A stretch of DNA of 12,348 nucleotides from an uncultured Collinsella sp. (GTDB taxonomy: Bacteria; Actinomycetota; Coriobacteriia; Coriobacteriales; Coriobacteriaceae). Of this stretch, positions 1 to 5,775 are shown in pieces. Within the stretch, counting starts at the first letter, position 1; each line of letters begins with the position of its first letter. The notes under the pieces were generated by a model that was given only the letters and a program-made list of their open reading frames with translations, did no database searches and was not told the DNA's origin. The translations under genes and the position numbers were made by a program. Location: NCBI GenBank assembly GCA_937997605.1, contig CALLFD010000181.1, positions 1 to 12,348 of the forward strand. Direction: 5' to 3'.

Positions 1-404
1 CGCCCCGTAAAGAGCGTCGACAGATCGCTCGACAGCAAAAAGGCATTCGATCCGGTGATGAAGATATCGTACTGCTCGGATGCGTGAAGGCTGTTGATCG
101 CACGCTCAAAACCGTCGCACATCTGAACCTCGTCGATAAGCAGGAAGTTTTGCTTGCCGGACACTCGATGCTCTTTTACATAGGCGAGCAGGGCATGATA
201 TTCGAGCAGGCCCTCGAACTCATCGAGGTTGTAGTTGATATGGATGACATTCGAATTGGACAGATTTGCCTCCACGTAATCGCGGAGGGCCTCGAGCAAT
301 TTTGATTTACCGCTACGTCGAATGCCCGTGATGACCTTGATGTCCGGCACGCCAATAAGGCTCGTCAACGTGTCCATATATGACGTTCTATTGATGAGTT
401 TCAT
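1..404 (-). CDS. AAA-family ATP-binding protein (AAA_14/DUF4143 type), 3' part off window
   Basis: The 5' part of the gene is present (134 complete codons); the rest lies beyond base 1. The start is ATG at 404, preceded by AGGAGG with a 5-nt spacer. The visible part is the P-loop ATPase domain: Walker A GIRRSGKS at residues 27-34, Walker B FLLIDEVQ at 87-94, and a sensor-like ITGSNAFLLSSDLSTLFTG stretch at 116-134. This arrangement is typical of the AAA_14 proteins that carry a C-terminal DUF4143 domain. The DUF4143 part is not visible, so that is inferred. These proteins are widespread, often multi-copy, and their cellular role is poorly defined. The promoter region contains a perfect palindrome (431-471), which suggests regulation by a repressor or by the protein itself. 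Confidence is high for the ATPase family and low for the function. Confidence 0.88.
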   Translation of the reverse strand, partial: MKLINRTSYMDTLTSLIGVPDIKVITGIRRSGKSKLLEALRDYVEANLSNSNVIHINYNLDEFEGLLEYHALLAYVKEHRVSGKQNFLLIDEVQMCDGFERAINSLHASEQYDIFITGSNAFLLSSDLSTLFTG

Positions 405-421
405 TGGGGCCTCCTCGCGGT

Positions 422-427
422 ATTTTA
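422..427 (-). promoter_or_regulatory. candidate -10 box of the AAA ATPase gene
   Basis: On the minus strand TAAAAT lies 18 bp upstream of the ATG at 404, too close for a long leader but compatible with a short one that keeps the AGGAGG. A 17-bp spacer would put a poor -35 (TTTTCA) inside the palindrome at 431-471, so a protein bound there would occlude the promoter. This is inference from position and similarity to consensus only. Confidence 0.35.
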
Positions 428-430
428 GCG

Positions 431-471
431 CTATTCCTCAAAACTGAAAAATTTTCAGTTTTGAGGAATAG
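431..471. repeat. perfect 20-bp inverted repeat with 1-nt centre, upstream of AAA ATPase
   Basis: The left arm (431-450, beginning CTATTCCTCAAAACTG) is the exact reverse complement of the right arm (452-471), with a single A at 451. The repeat is AT-rich in a GC-rich region and lies immediately upstream of the putative -10 box of the ATPase gene. It could be an operator, a transcript hairpin or a dispersed palindromic element. There is no T-tract, so a simple terminator is less likely. Confidence 0.9.
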
Positions 472-515
472 GCTCTGTAGCGAATATACCTCGCGAAAGG
501 CCGAGCTGCCTTAAT

Positions 516-558
516 CCTATTCCTCAAAAACGAAAATTTTTCAGTTTTGAGGAACAGG
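516..558. repeat. second, degenerate copy of the palindrome
   Basis: The two 21-bp arms (516-536 and 538-558) are reverse complements except for three positions. The right arm matches bases 452-472 of the first palindrome at 20 of 21 positions; the left arm has drifted. The copies are separated by about 45 bp of unremarkable sequence (472-515). Confidence 0.85.
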
Positions 559-587
559 GCGCTGGCAACCCATTCCCCAGATAGGCG

Positions 588-616
588 AAACCCTCCCCGG
601 CACAGGCCGAGGAGGG
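588..616 (-). terminator. probable terminator after the biotin-ligase-like gene
   Basis: The stem CCCTCC/GGAGGG is followed by a mismatch, then CGGC/GCCG, with a 4-nt loop (591-616). It lies about 40 bp past the TAA at 657-659. On the minus strand only three T residues follow, so termination is likely but may be weak. Confidence 0.55.
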
Positions 617-656
617 TCTTGTTGTCGTCGTTATCTTTGGGCGCGGGCGCTACGCG

Positions 657-1358
657 TTACAGTCCGCGAATTCGTACAGCCTCGGGCGGAAACTCCTGCT
701 CGCCGGCGTCGGTCTTAATGGTCGCGCGACCCCAGATGTCCAGGCCCGCAAACACACCGACCGCAAGCGGCAAACCGTTGGGCGACACCGCCGCAACTTG
801 GCGGCCCAGCAACGGCACCATGTCGAAGTACTCGCCCAGCACGGGAGCCAGCGGCCCTGCGGCGCCCTGCGGCGTGTTGGCAACAACCGCCCAGGTGTCC
901 ACACGGGTCAGCACGGCGGCGGCCAACTCCTCGACCAGCGCTTCGTCAGCCACGTCCACACCAAGCTCGCTCAGCGCCGAACGCTCAATATCCACCGTCA
1001 CAGCGCCGAACATGCCCGCGGCACCGGCACCGCCGTTGACGGCGACACGCGCGAACGACGTCTCGAACGCGGGCGCGCCGCACACGATATCGCTCGGCCA
1101 CTGAATACCCACCTTACCGGCAAGGCCCAACCCCGGCGTCGAAGCCGTGCCCACGAGTGCGTCCATCATGCCCATCGCGGCCACAAACGGCAGGCCGTGG
1201 AAGGCGTGCATGTTCACGTCCGGACGCACGACCAGCGAAAACGTCAGCGATGCATCGCCCGCGTTCCACGCGCACCAGCCCGCGGACGCACCCTCGCGGC
1301 CCGCATCGCGCGCGGCGTCGAGCTCAGTGCCAGCGGCTACAGCGTTCATCTCAATCAT
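657..1358 (-). CDS. biotin-protein-ligase-like protein, short and motif-degenerate
   Basis: This 233-aa protein resembles the catalytic and C-terminal regions of the BirA/biotin-protein-ligase family. AGREGASAGWCAW (residues 19-31) followed by a LTFSLVVRP strand sits where ligases have the GRGRxGRxW nucleotide-binding loop. GIQWPSDI stands in place of the usual KWPNDL/I. The C-terminal stretch from GRQVAAV to the end resembles the small SH3-like domain. The N-terminal STN-containing segment is missing, and I see no counterpart of the lysine in the family's KLAGIL motif, so catalysis is doubtful. The ATG at 1358 directly abuts the TAG of folP-folK (1359-1361) with no clear Shine-Dalgarno, suggesting translational coupling; ATG at 1349 is an alternative. 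It could be a specialised ligase, a pseudoenzyme or a structural relative. Confidence 0.8.
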   Translation of the reverse strand: MIEMNAVAAGTELDAARDAGREGASAGWCAWNAGDASLTFSLVVRPDVNMHAFHGLPFVAAMGMMDALVGTASTPGLGLAGKVGIQWPSDIVCGAPAFETSFARVAVNGGAGAAGMFGAVTVDIERSALSELGVDVADEALVEELAAAVLTRVDTWAVVANTPQGAAGPLAPVLGEYFDMVPLLGRQVAAVSPNGLPLAVGVFAGLDIWGRATIKTDAGEQEFPPEAVRIRGL

Positions 1359-3107
1359 CTACATACGCCCCAATTCGCCCACGATATGGCCCACGCGATC
1401 CTCGGGCTCCTTGACCTCGACGCCGTTGTAGCGGAAAAACCGCGCCGGGTCGTGCATCAGGTCCTCGAGCGGCACCAGCACAAAATCGCGCTCGCCGATC
1501 AGCGGATGCGGCAGGCGCAGCTTTTTGCCGCCGTGGGTCTCGCCGTCCATCCACAGCAGGTCCAGGTCGATGGTGCGCGGACCGTTGGCCTTGGCCTTTT
1601 TGGAGCGGTCGCGCCCCAGCTCGGCCTCGATCTTCATGAGCTCGTCGAGCAGCACCAGCGGCGCCAGCTCGGTCTTAATCTCGATGACGGCGTTGGCAAA
1701 CGCGTCCTGGCGCGTCTCGTAGGCCGGCTCGCTCTCGTAAATCTTGGAGGAGTTGGACACGCAGGTGAGTGGAATCTCGGCGATCATCTCGCGTGCAGCG
1801 CGGATGTTGTCGCAGCGATGCCCCAGGTTGGAGCCCACGGCCACAAACGCGCGGCGCGGCTGCGGCTTGGCAACCGCCCAGTAGCCGTTCAGGAACTGCG
1901 CAAAACCCGCGGCGTCGTGCACGCGCACGATGTTGGCACCGGCCTGGATGGCGCCCAGGCACACGCCAAACGTAGCGGCATCGCGCTCGGCGGCCTCGGT
2001 CACGCCCGAGACGGCGCCCACAAAGCGCTTTCGCGACACGGCGCACATGAGCGGATAGCCCAGTGACGCCATCTTGGCAGTCTCGCGCTGGATGACGATG
2101 TCCTCGTTAGCCGACTTACCAAAGCCCGGGCCAGGATCAATGCAGATGCGGTCGCGCGACACGCCGGCATGGATGAGCGTGCGGGCTTGGTCGGACAGAA
2201 AGCCCATGACGCGGCGCATGATGGGCGCCGAATCGGGCAGGGTGAAACGGCGGAGCTGCGAGGTGGGCACGTAGGCTTCCTCGCGGCGGGCGCTGCGGCG
2301 CATCATGGCGGCCAGGCGATCATTGGACTCCGATGCGGCCTCGGTGGCTGCGGGCGCGGCCTCGGGCGCGGGCGCGACGGTCTCGGCGGCAGCAGCCTGC
2401 TCGGCGGCCGGCGTCTCCTGCTTCTGCTCGTCCGTGGGCTCCGGCGCGGGCTCCGGATCGCCAAACGGCAACGAGGGCTGCACCACGCCGCCCGGAAGCT
2501 TGGCCTCCGGCTTAGGCTCGCCCAGCAACTTGCCGCGACGGCGGCGAGCCGGCTTCTCGGCCTCACGCGCGGCCTCGGCAGCCGCCTCGCGCGCCTTCTC
2601 GGCAACAAACGCCGCTGCCGAGGTATCGAGCTGCACCGTTGCGTGCGTGCGGGTGGGCGCGGCGACCTCGCCGGCATGCATCACGATGACGCCGCAGGTG
2701 CTCGTCTTAACAAACTCGACCATCTTGGGGTCGGTGAAGCCGGTCACGTCGTTGACGATCGAGGCGCCGCAGCGCACGGCTGCCTTGGCAACCGCCACAT
2801 GACGCGTGTCGATCGAGACGATGGCGCCCTCCTTGGCCAGCGCGCGCACCACGGGCAGCACGCGGCGCGCTTCCTCATCGGGATTGACCGGGGTAAAGCC
2901 GGGGCGCGTGGACTCGCCGCCCACGTCGATGATGTCGGCGCCGGCGTCGAGCATCGCCAGGCCATACTCGATCGCGGCATCCGGGTCGAAGTGCTCCCCG
3001 CCGTCGCTAAACGAATCGGGCGTCACGTTGAGGACGCCCATGATGCGCGGACGGTCAAAGCTGAGCTCGTACTTTCCGCACCGCCATGTCTTGCTGTCGT
3101 TCGCCAT
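1359..3107 (-). CDS. folP-folK: fused dihydropteroate synthase / HPPK (FolP-FolK)
   Basis: A 582-aa bifunctional folate enzyme. HPPK pyrophosphorylates 6-hydroxymethyl-dihydropterin, and DHPS joins the product to p-aminobenzoate. DHPS (about 20-410) shows MGVLNVTPDSFSDGG (23-37), DIIDVGGESTRPG (58-70), SIDTRH (98-103), VNDVTGF (118-124), VIVMH (140-144), DPGPGFGKS (324-332), SRKRFVG (358-364) and RVHD (395-398). HPPK (about 419-550) shows VAVGSNLGH, the GPRTIDLDLL signature (509-518) and LPHP (532-535). The order, DHPS first, is opposite to many FolK-FolP fusions. Residues 146-295 are an Ala/Glu/Pro-rich insertion inside the DHPS barrel. ATG at 3107 is chosen because AGGAGG lies 6 nt upstream; the ATG at 3113 touches the AGGAGG. 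All catalytic motifs are intact, so the enzyme is probably functional. Confidence 0.95.
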   Translation of the reverse strand: MANDSKTWRCGKYELSFDRPRIMGVLNVTPDSFSDGGEHFDPDAAIEYGLAMLDAGADIIDVGGESTRPGFTPVNPDEEARRVLPVVRALAKEGAIVSIDTRHVAVAKAAVRCGASIVNDVTGFTDPKMVEFVKTSTCGVIVMHAGEVAAPTRTHATVQLDTSAAAFVAEKAREAAAEAAREAEKPARRRRGKLLGEPKPEAKLPGGVVQPSLPFGDPEPAPEPTDEQKQETPAAEQAAAAETVAPAPEAAPAATEAASESNDRLAAMMRRSARREEAYVPTSQLRRFTLPDSAPIMRRVMGFLSDQARTLIHAGVSRDRICIDPGPGFGKSANEDIVIQRETAKMASLGYPLMCAVSRKRFVGAVSGVTEAAERDAATFGVCLGAIQAGANIVRVHDAAGFAQFLNGYWAVAKPQPRRAFVAVGSNLGHRCDNIRAAREMIAEIPLTCVSNSSKIYESEPAYETRQDAFANAVIEIKTELAPLVLLDELMKIEAELGRDRSKKAKANGPRTIDLDLLWMDGETHGGKKLRLPHPLIGERDFVLVPLEDLMHDPARFFRYNGVEVKEPEDRVGHIVGELGRM

Positions 3108-3129
3108 GAACATCCTCCTAAAATGCCCA

Positions 3130-3157
3130 CGCCGCCGAGCCTGGGGAGCTGGCGGCG
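3130..3157 (-). other. GC-rich hairpin in the folP-folK leader
   Basis: CGCCGCC (3130-3136) pairs with GGCGGCG (3151-3157), with a further AGC/GCT pairing inside and a 7-nt loop. It lies between the putative promoter and the AGGAGG of folP-folK. On the minus strand a weak T-run (GCATTTT) follows about 6 nt later. It might end transcripts from the sirtuin gene or act as an attenuator; neither is demonstrated. Confidence 0.4.
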
Positions 3158-3182
3158 GGGTCGCTTTGCACTCAGTCTTTCT

Positions 3183-3188
3183 ATTGTA
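3183..3188 (-). promoter_or_regulatory. candidate -10 box for folP-folK
   Basis: TACAAT on the minus strand lies 76 bp upstream of the folP-folk ATG, just after the sirtuin stop codon. The alternating CG tract 3191-3200 lies directly upstream. No good -35 is visible, so this is a weak call. If real, folP-folK can be expressed independently of the sirtuin gene. Confidence 0.35.
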
Positions 3189-3202
3189 TCCGCGCGCGCG
3201 GG

Positions 3203-3955
3203 CTAGAACGCAAACGCGGCCGCGATGTCGCAAGAAATCAGCAGGTCGGCATTTGCATCCTGATCGGTGGGAGCAAGATTGCAAATGGCCAGCGTATCGC
3301 CGGTAAAGTAACGCGTAAGGCCTGCCGCCGGATACACCACGAGCGAGGTCCCGCCCACAATGAGGGCATCGGCCGCGACGATGGCGGCAACGGCACCGGT
3401 CAACACATGCTCGTCGAGCGGCTCTTCGTAGAGCACTACATCGGGCTTGATGCGGCCGCCGCACGCGGGGCACGCAGGCACGCCCGCGGCGTCCTCGTGC
3501 TCGCGCGAGCAAATCCACTCGGCGCTATAGACCGCGCCGCACGACTGGCAAATGTTGCGATGAACCGATCCGTGCAGCTCGAACACGCGCTGCGAGCCGG
3601 CCGCCTGGTGCAGACCGTCGATATTTTGCGTCACCACGGCGTCGAGCTTGCCGGCGCGCTCCAGCTCGGCCAGCTTGGTGTGGCAGCGGTTGGGCTTGGC
3701 GCCAAGCGCGATCATCTTGGTGCGGTAAAAGTCGAAGAACTCGGCAGGATGCGCCTCGTAAAAGCTATGCGACAGCATGGTCTCGGGCGGATAGGCAAAC
3801 TGCTGGTGATACAGGCCGTCCACGCTGCGGAAATCGGGGATGCCACTTGCCGTGGAAACACCAGCGCCGCCAAAGAAGACCACGCGCTTGTGGGTGTCAA
3901 ACAGATCCGCCAGGGCGGCGGAGGCCTGCCTGGGGTCCGATATTGCCTGAGTCAT
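3203..3955 (-). CDS. SIR2-family NAD-dependent protein deacylase (sirtuin)
   Basis: This 250-aa protein has all sirtuin hallmarks: GAGVSTASGIPDFR (30-43) for NAD binding, TQNIDGLH (109-116), catalytic His128 in ELHGS, a structural zinc site from C136/C139 and C162/C165, GGTSLVVYPAAG (201-212) and the ICNLAPTD strand (224-231). It removes acyl groups from protein lysines using NAD and yields O-acyl-ADP-ribose and nicotinamide. The start ATG at 3955 has GGAGG 6 nt upstream. Its length is normal for short bacterial class members. It is divergent from the exonuclease III gene and 95 bp upstream of folP-folK on the same strand; no functional link is evident. The acyl-chain preference cannot be read from the sequence. 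Confidence 0.95.
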   Translation of the reverse strand: MTQAISDPRQASAALADLFDTHKRVVFFGGAGVSTASGIPDFRSVDGLYHQQFAYPPETMLSHSFYEAHPAEFFDFYRTKMIALGAKPNRCHTKLAELERAGKLDAVVTQNIDGLHQAAGSQRVFELHGSVHRNICQSCGAVYSAEWICSREHEDAAGVPACPACGGRIKPDVVLYEEPLDEHVLTGAVAAIVAADALIVGGTSLVVYPAAGLTRYFTGDTLAICNLAPTDQDANADLLISCDIAAAFAF

Positions 3956-4000
3956 ATGAGTCCTCCGTCCTTGTTAATCGGGCAGCGTTGAGCGACGTCC

Positions 4001-4028
4001 CAGCATGCAGCCTTTAAGTCAGCATGCA
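4001..4028. repeat. paired CAGCATGCA direct repeat in divergent promoter region
   Basis: CAGCATGCA occurs at 4001-4009 and 4020-4028, each containing the palindrome GCATGC, 19 bp apart start to start. The pair lies in the 135-bp region between the divergent sirtuin and exonuclease III genes. The spacing is near two helical turns, which would suit a regulator binding site. Chance is also possible. Confidence 0.45.
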
Positions 4029-4090
4029 CGGAGCCCACCCCGCCCTTATTGCGTTAATCTTAAGCCTGCCAACCCCGTCGAAAGGACACC

Positions 4091-4909
4091 ATGCCTCAGA
4101 CTTACACCTTTGCCTCGTGGAACGTTAACGGCCTGCGCGCCGTGCTCAAAAAGGACCCGAGCTTTATTCAGATCGCGCAAGAACTCGACGTCGATATCTT
4201 GGCGCTGCAAGAGACCAAGTTGCAAGAAGGCCAGGTGCAGGTCGACCTGCCCGGCTATCACCAAACCTGGAGCTACGCCGAGCGTAAAGGCTATTCGGGC
4301 ACTGCGGTCTTTAGCCGCCAGGAACCGCTGCGCGTGCTGCACGCCGACGCGCTGCTACCCTACGCCGGCGAGGGCGAGGCGGCCGAGCTCGTCGCCCAAG
4401 CCGCAACCGAGGGCCGCGTCTGCACGCTGGAGTTCGACAAGTTTTGGTTTGTGGATGTCTACACGCCCAACGCGCAAAATGAGCTCGCGCGCATCGATGT
4501 GCGCATGGCCTGGGATGATGCCTATCGCGGCTTTTTGAGCGCGCTTGAGCGCGAGACCGGCAAGCCCGTCGTAACCTGCGGCGACTTTAACGTGGCACAC
4601 GAGGAGATCGACCTTAAGAACCCCAAGTCCAACCGCGGCAACGCCGGCTTTTCGGACGAGGAGCGCGGCAAGTTTACCGAGCTGCTCAACGCCGGCTTTA
4701 CCGATACCTGGCGCACGGCTAATCCAGACGTCGAGGGCGTCTACAGCTGGTGGAGCTATCGCTTTAATGCCCGCAAGAACAACGCCGGCTGGCGCATCGA
4801 TTACTTCTTGGTAAGTGATTCAATCGCCAATACCGTGCGCGACACCGGTATCCGCGGCGATATCTTCGGCAGCGACCACTGCCCCGTCACCCTCACGCTA
4901 GAGCTCTAG
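4091..4909 (+). CDS. xth: exodeoxyribonuclease III / AP endonuclease (ExoIII family)
   Basis: This 272-aa enzyme belongs to the exonuclease III/APE1 fold and cleaves DNA at abasic sites and from 3' ends in base-excision repair. Visible motifs are SWNVNGLR (9-16), LQETKLQ (39-45, with Glu41 as metal ligand), Tyr124 in DVYTPNAQ, GDFNVAH (164-170), the RGNAGFSDEER loop (182-192), WWSYRFNARKNNAGWRIDYFL (220-240) and the catalytic GSDHCPV (260-266). Length is normal. The ATG at 4091 follows AAAGGA with a 4-nt spacer. A perfect 16-bp palindrome (4896-4911) spans the TAG stop codon. The gene is convergent with the ECF transporter operon. Confidence 0.96.
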   Translation: MPQTYTFASWNVNGLRAVLKKDPSFIQIAQELDVDILALQETKLQEGQVQVDLPGYHQTWSYAERKGYSGTAVFSRQEPLRVLHADALLPYAGEGEAAELVAQAATEGRVCTLEFDKFWFVDVYTPNAQNELARIDVRMAWDDAYRGFLSALERETGKPVVTCGDFNVAHEEIDLKNPKSNRGNAGFSDEERGKFTELLNAGFTDTWRTANPDVEGVYSWWSYRFNARKNNAGWRIDYFLVSDSIANTVRDTGIRGDIFGSDHCPVTLTLEL

Positions 4910-4924
4910 CGCCAAGCAATTCCT

Positions 4925-4964
4925 GGGGGACAGAGGAAAACAGATCATGTGACCCCTCTCCCCC
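4925..4964. repeat. imperfect G/C inverted repeat downstream of xth
   Basis: GGGGGACAGAGG (4925-4936) pairs with CCCCTCTCCCCC (4953-4964) at 10 of 12 positions, with a 16-nt loop. No T-tract follows on the plus strand. It may serve as a terminator for the exonuclease gene or be a dispersed intergenic repeat. Confidence 0.6.
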
Positions 4965-4970
4965 TATAAG

Positions 4971-5033
4971 TTGCGGTGGAATAGTTCCTGTTTGGGCAGC
5001 AAATAGCCAAAAACGAGAACTATTCCACCGCAA
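4971..5033. repeat. long near-perfect palindrome between convergent genes
   Basis: The arms TTGCGGTGGAATAGTTC (4971-4987) and its exact reverse complement (5017-5033) form a 17-bp stem. The 29-nt centre pairs further (GTTT/AAAC and TTTGG/CCAAA), giving a 63-nt almost fully folded hairpin. It lies 25 bp past the stop of the S-component gene (5058), so it could end transcription from either side. The length and regularity also fit a dispersed repeat or small mobile palindrome. Confidence 0.85.
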
Positions 5034-5057
5034 GTTCGTGAGGAAACGCGAAATGCC

Positions 5058-5771
5058 TTACAGCCCGTATTTCACGACGACACGGTTAATGCGACGGCAC
5101 CAGGGCTTGTACAAGGCGGCCAAAAACACGCAGGTCGCGAGTCCGTGCGTGATATCGAACGGCACGGCGGTGGCAAGACGTGCCACGGCACCTGCCCAAG
5201 TAAGCGGCTGTACAAAACCAATGATGTCGTAGGCGTTGATCACAACGCCGTACAGCAAACCCGAAGCAAAGCCGTAGGTCAGCAGCGCCGGCATACGCAC
5301 GGTGCCATCGGCGCGGTCGAATGCACCCGCATACGCCAGCGCACCGCCAACGTATCCCACGAGCCCCCAGGCATACATCTGCCACGGCGTCCACATGCCC
5401 TGCCCAAAAAAGAAATTGCTGGTCAGCGCCGCCAACGCACCGACCATAAAGCCGTTACGACGACCGAGTGTCGCCCCGGCGATAATGGCGATGGCACTCA
5501 CGGGTTTAAAGTCGGGAATGGGTCCAAACAGGATGCGCCCCGCCGCCGCCAGCGCCGCCAGCACCAGCGTGGGCATAATCTGACGCAGGCCTGGACGCGA
5601 TGCCTCATAGCCCGCAAAGAACAGCGCAAGCACCAACGCCACCACAACCAGCATGGCCAACGCTGCCTGCTCAACACCCGCCAGCAACGCGGCAGCCATC
5701 ACCGCCGGCACCGCCAACAACAGCGGGATCTCCAGTTTTGCAAGCAAACGCGAGAAACGACAGTCCGTCAT
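5058..5771 (-). CDS. ECF transporter S component (substrate-binding membrane subunit)
   Basis: This 237-aa hydrophobic protein has about six membrane segments (roughly 15-33, 36-54, 66-83, 91-115, 130-150, 162-185, with another near 205-220). The motifs GRILFGPIPDFKP (78-90) and SNFFFGQGMWTPWQM (118-132) are characteristic of a family of energy-coupling-factor S components. It would bind a vitamin or similar micronutrient and dock on EcfT with the ATPases. ATG at 5771 lies 4 nt after the TGA of the fused ATPase gene, with no strong Shine-Dalgarno, so translation is probably coupled. It is the last gene of the ecfT-ecfAA-S operon. The substrate is unknown; cobalamin-type or another cofactor is possible but not shown. 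Confidence 0.88.
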   Translation of the reverse strand: MTDCRFSRLLAKLEIPLLLAVPAVMAAALLAGVEQAALAMLVVVALVLALFFAGYEASRPGLRQIMPTLVLAALAAAGRILFGPIPDFKPVSAIAIIAGATLGRRNGFMVGALAALTSNFFFGQGMWTPWQMYAWGLVGYVGGALAYAGAFDRADGTVRMPALLTYGFASGLLYGVVINAYDIIGFVQPLTWAGAVARLATAVPFDITHGLATCVFLAALYKPWCRRINRVVVKYGL

Positions 5772-5775
5772 CCCA

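Noticed and set aside
798..2066. 422-codon plus-strand frame opposite folP-folK and the ligase-like gene
   Set aside because: His/Arg/Ala-rich antisense shadow spanning two real minus-strand genes; no recognisable motif or ribosome binding site.
3108..3518. N-terminal extension of FolP-FolK up to 3518
   Set aside because: It overlaps the sirtuin coding region in another frame, is Arg/Cys-rich, and the AGGAGG at 3114-3119 sets the start at 3107.
4896..4911. Perfect 16-bp palindrome spanning the xth stop codon
   Set aside because: Short, no loop or T-tract, and likely a chance product of the LTLEL codons and stop; too weak for a functional call.
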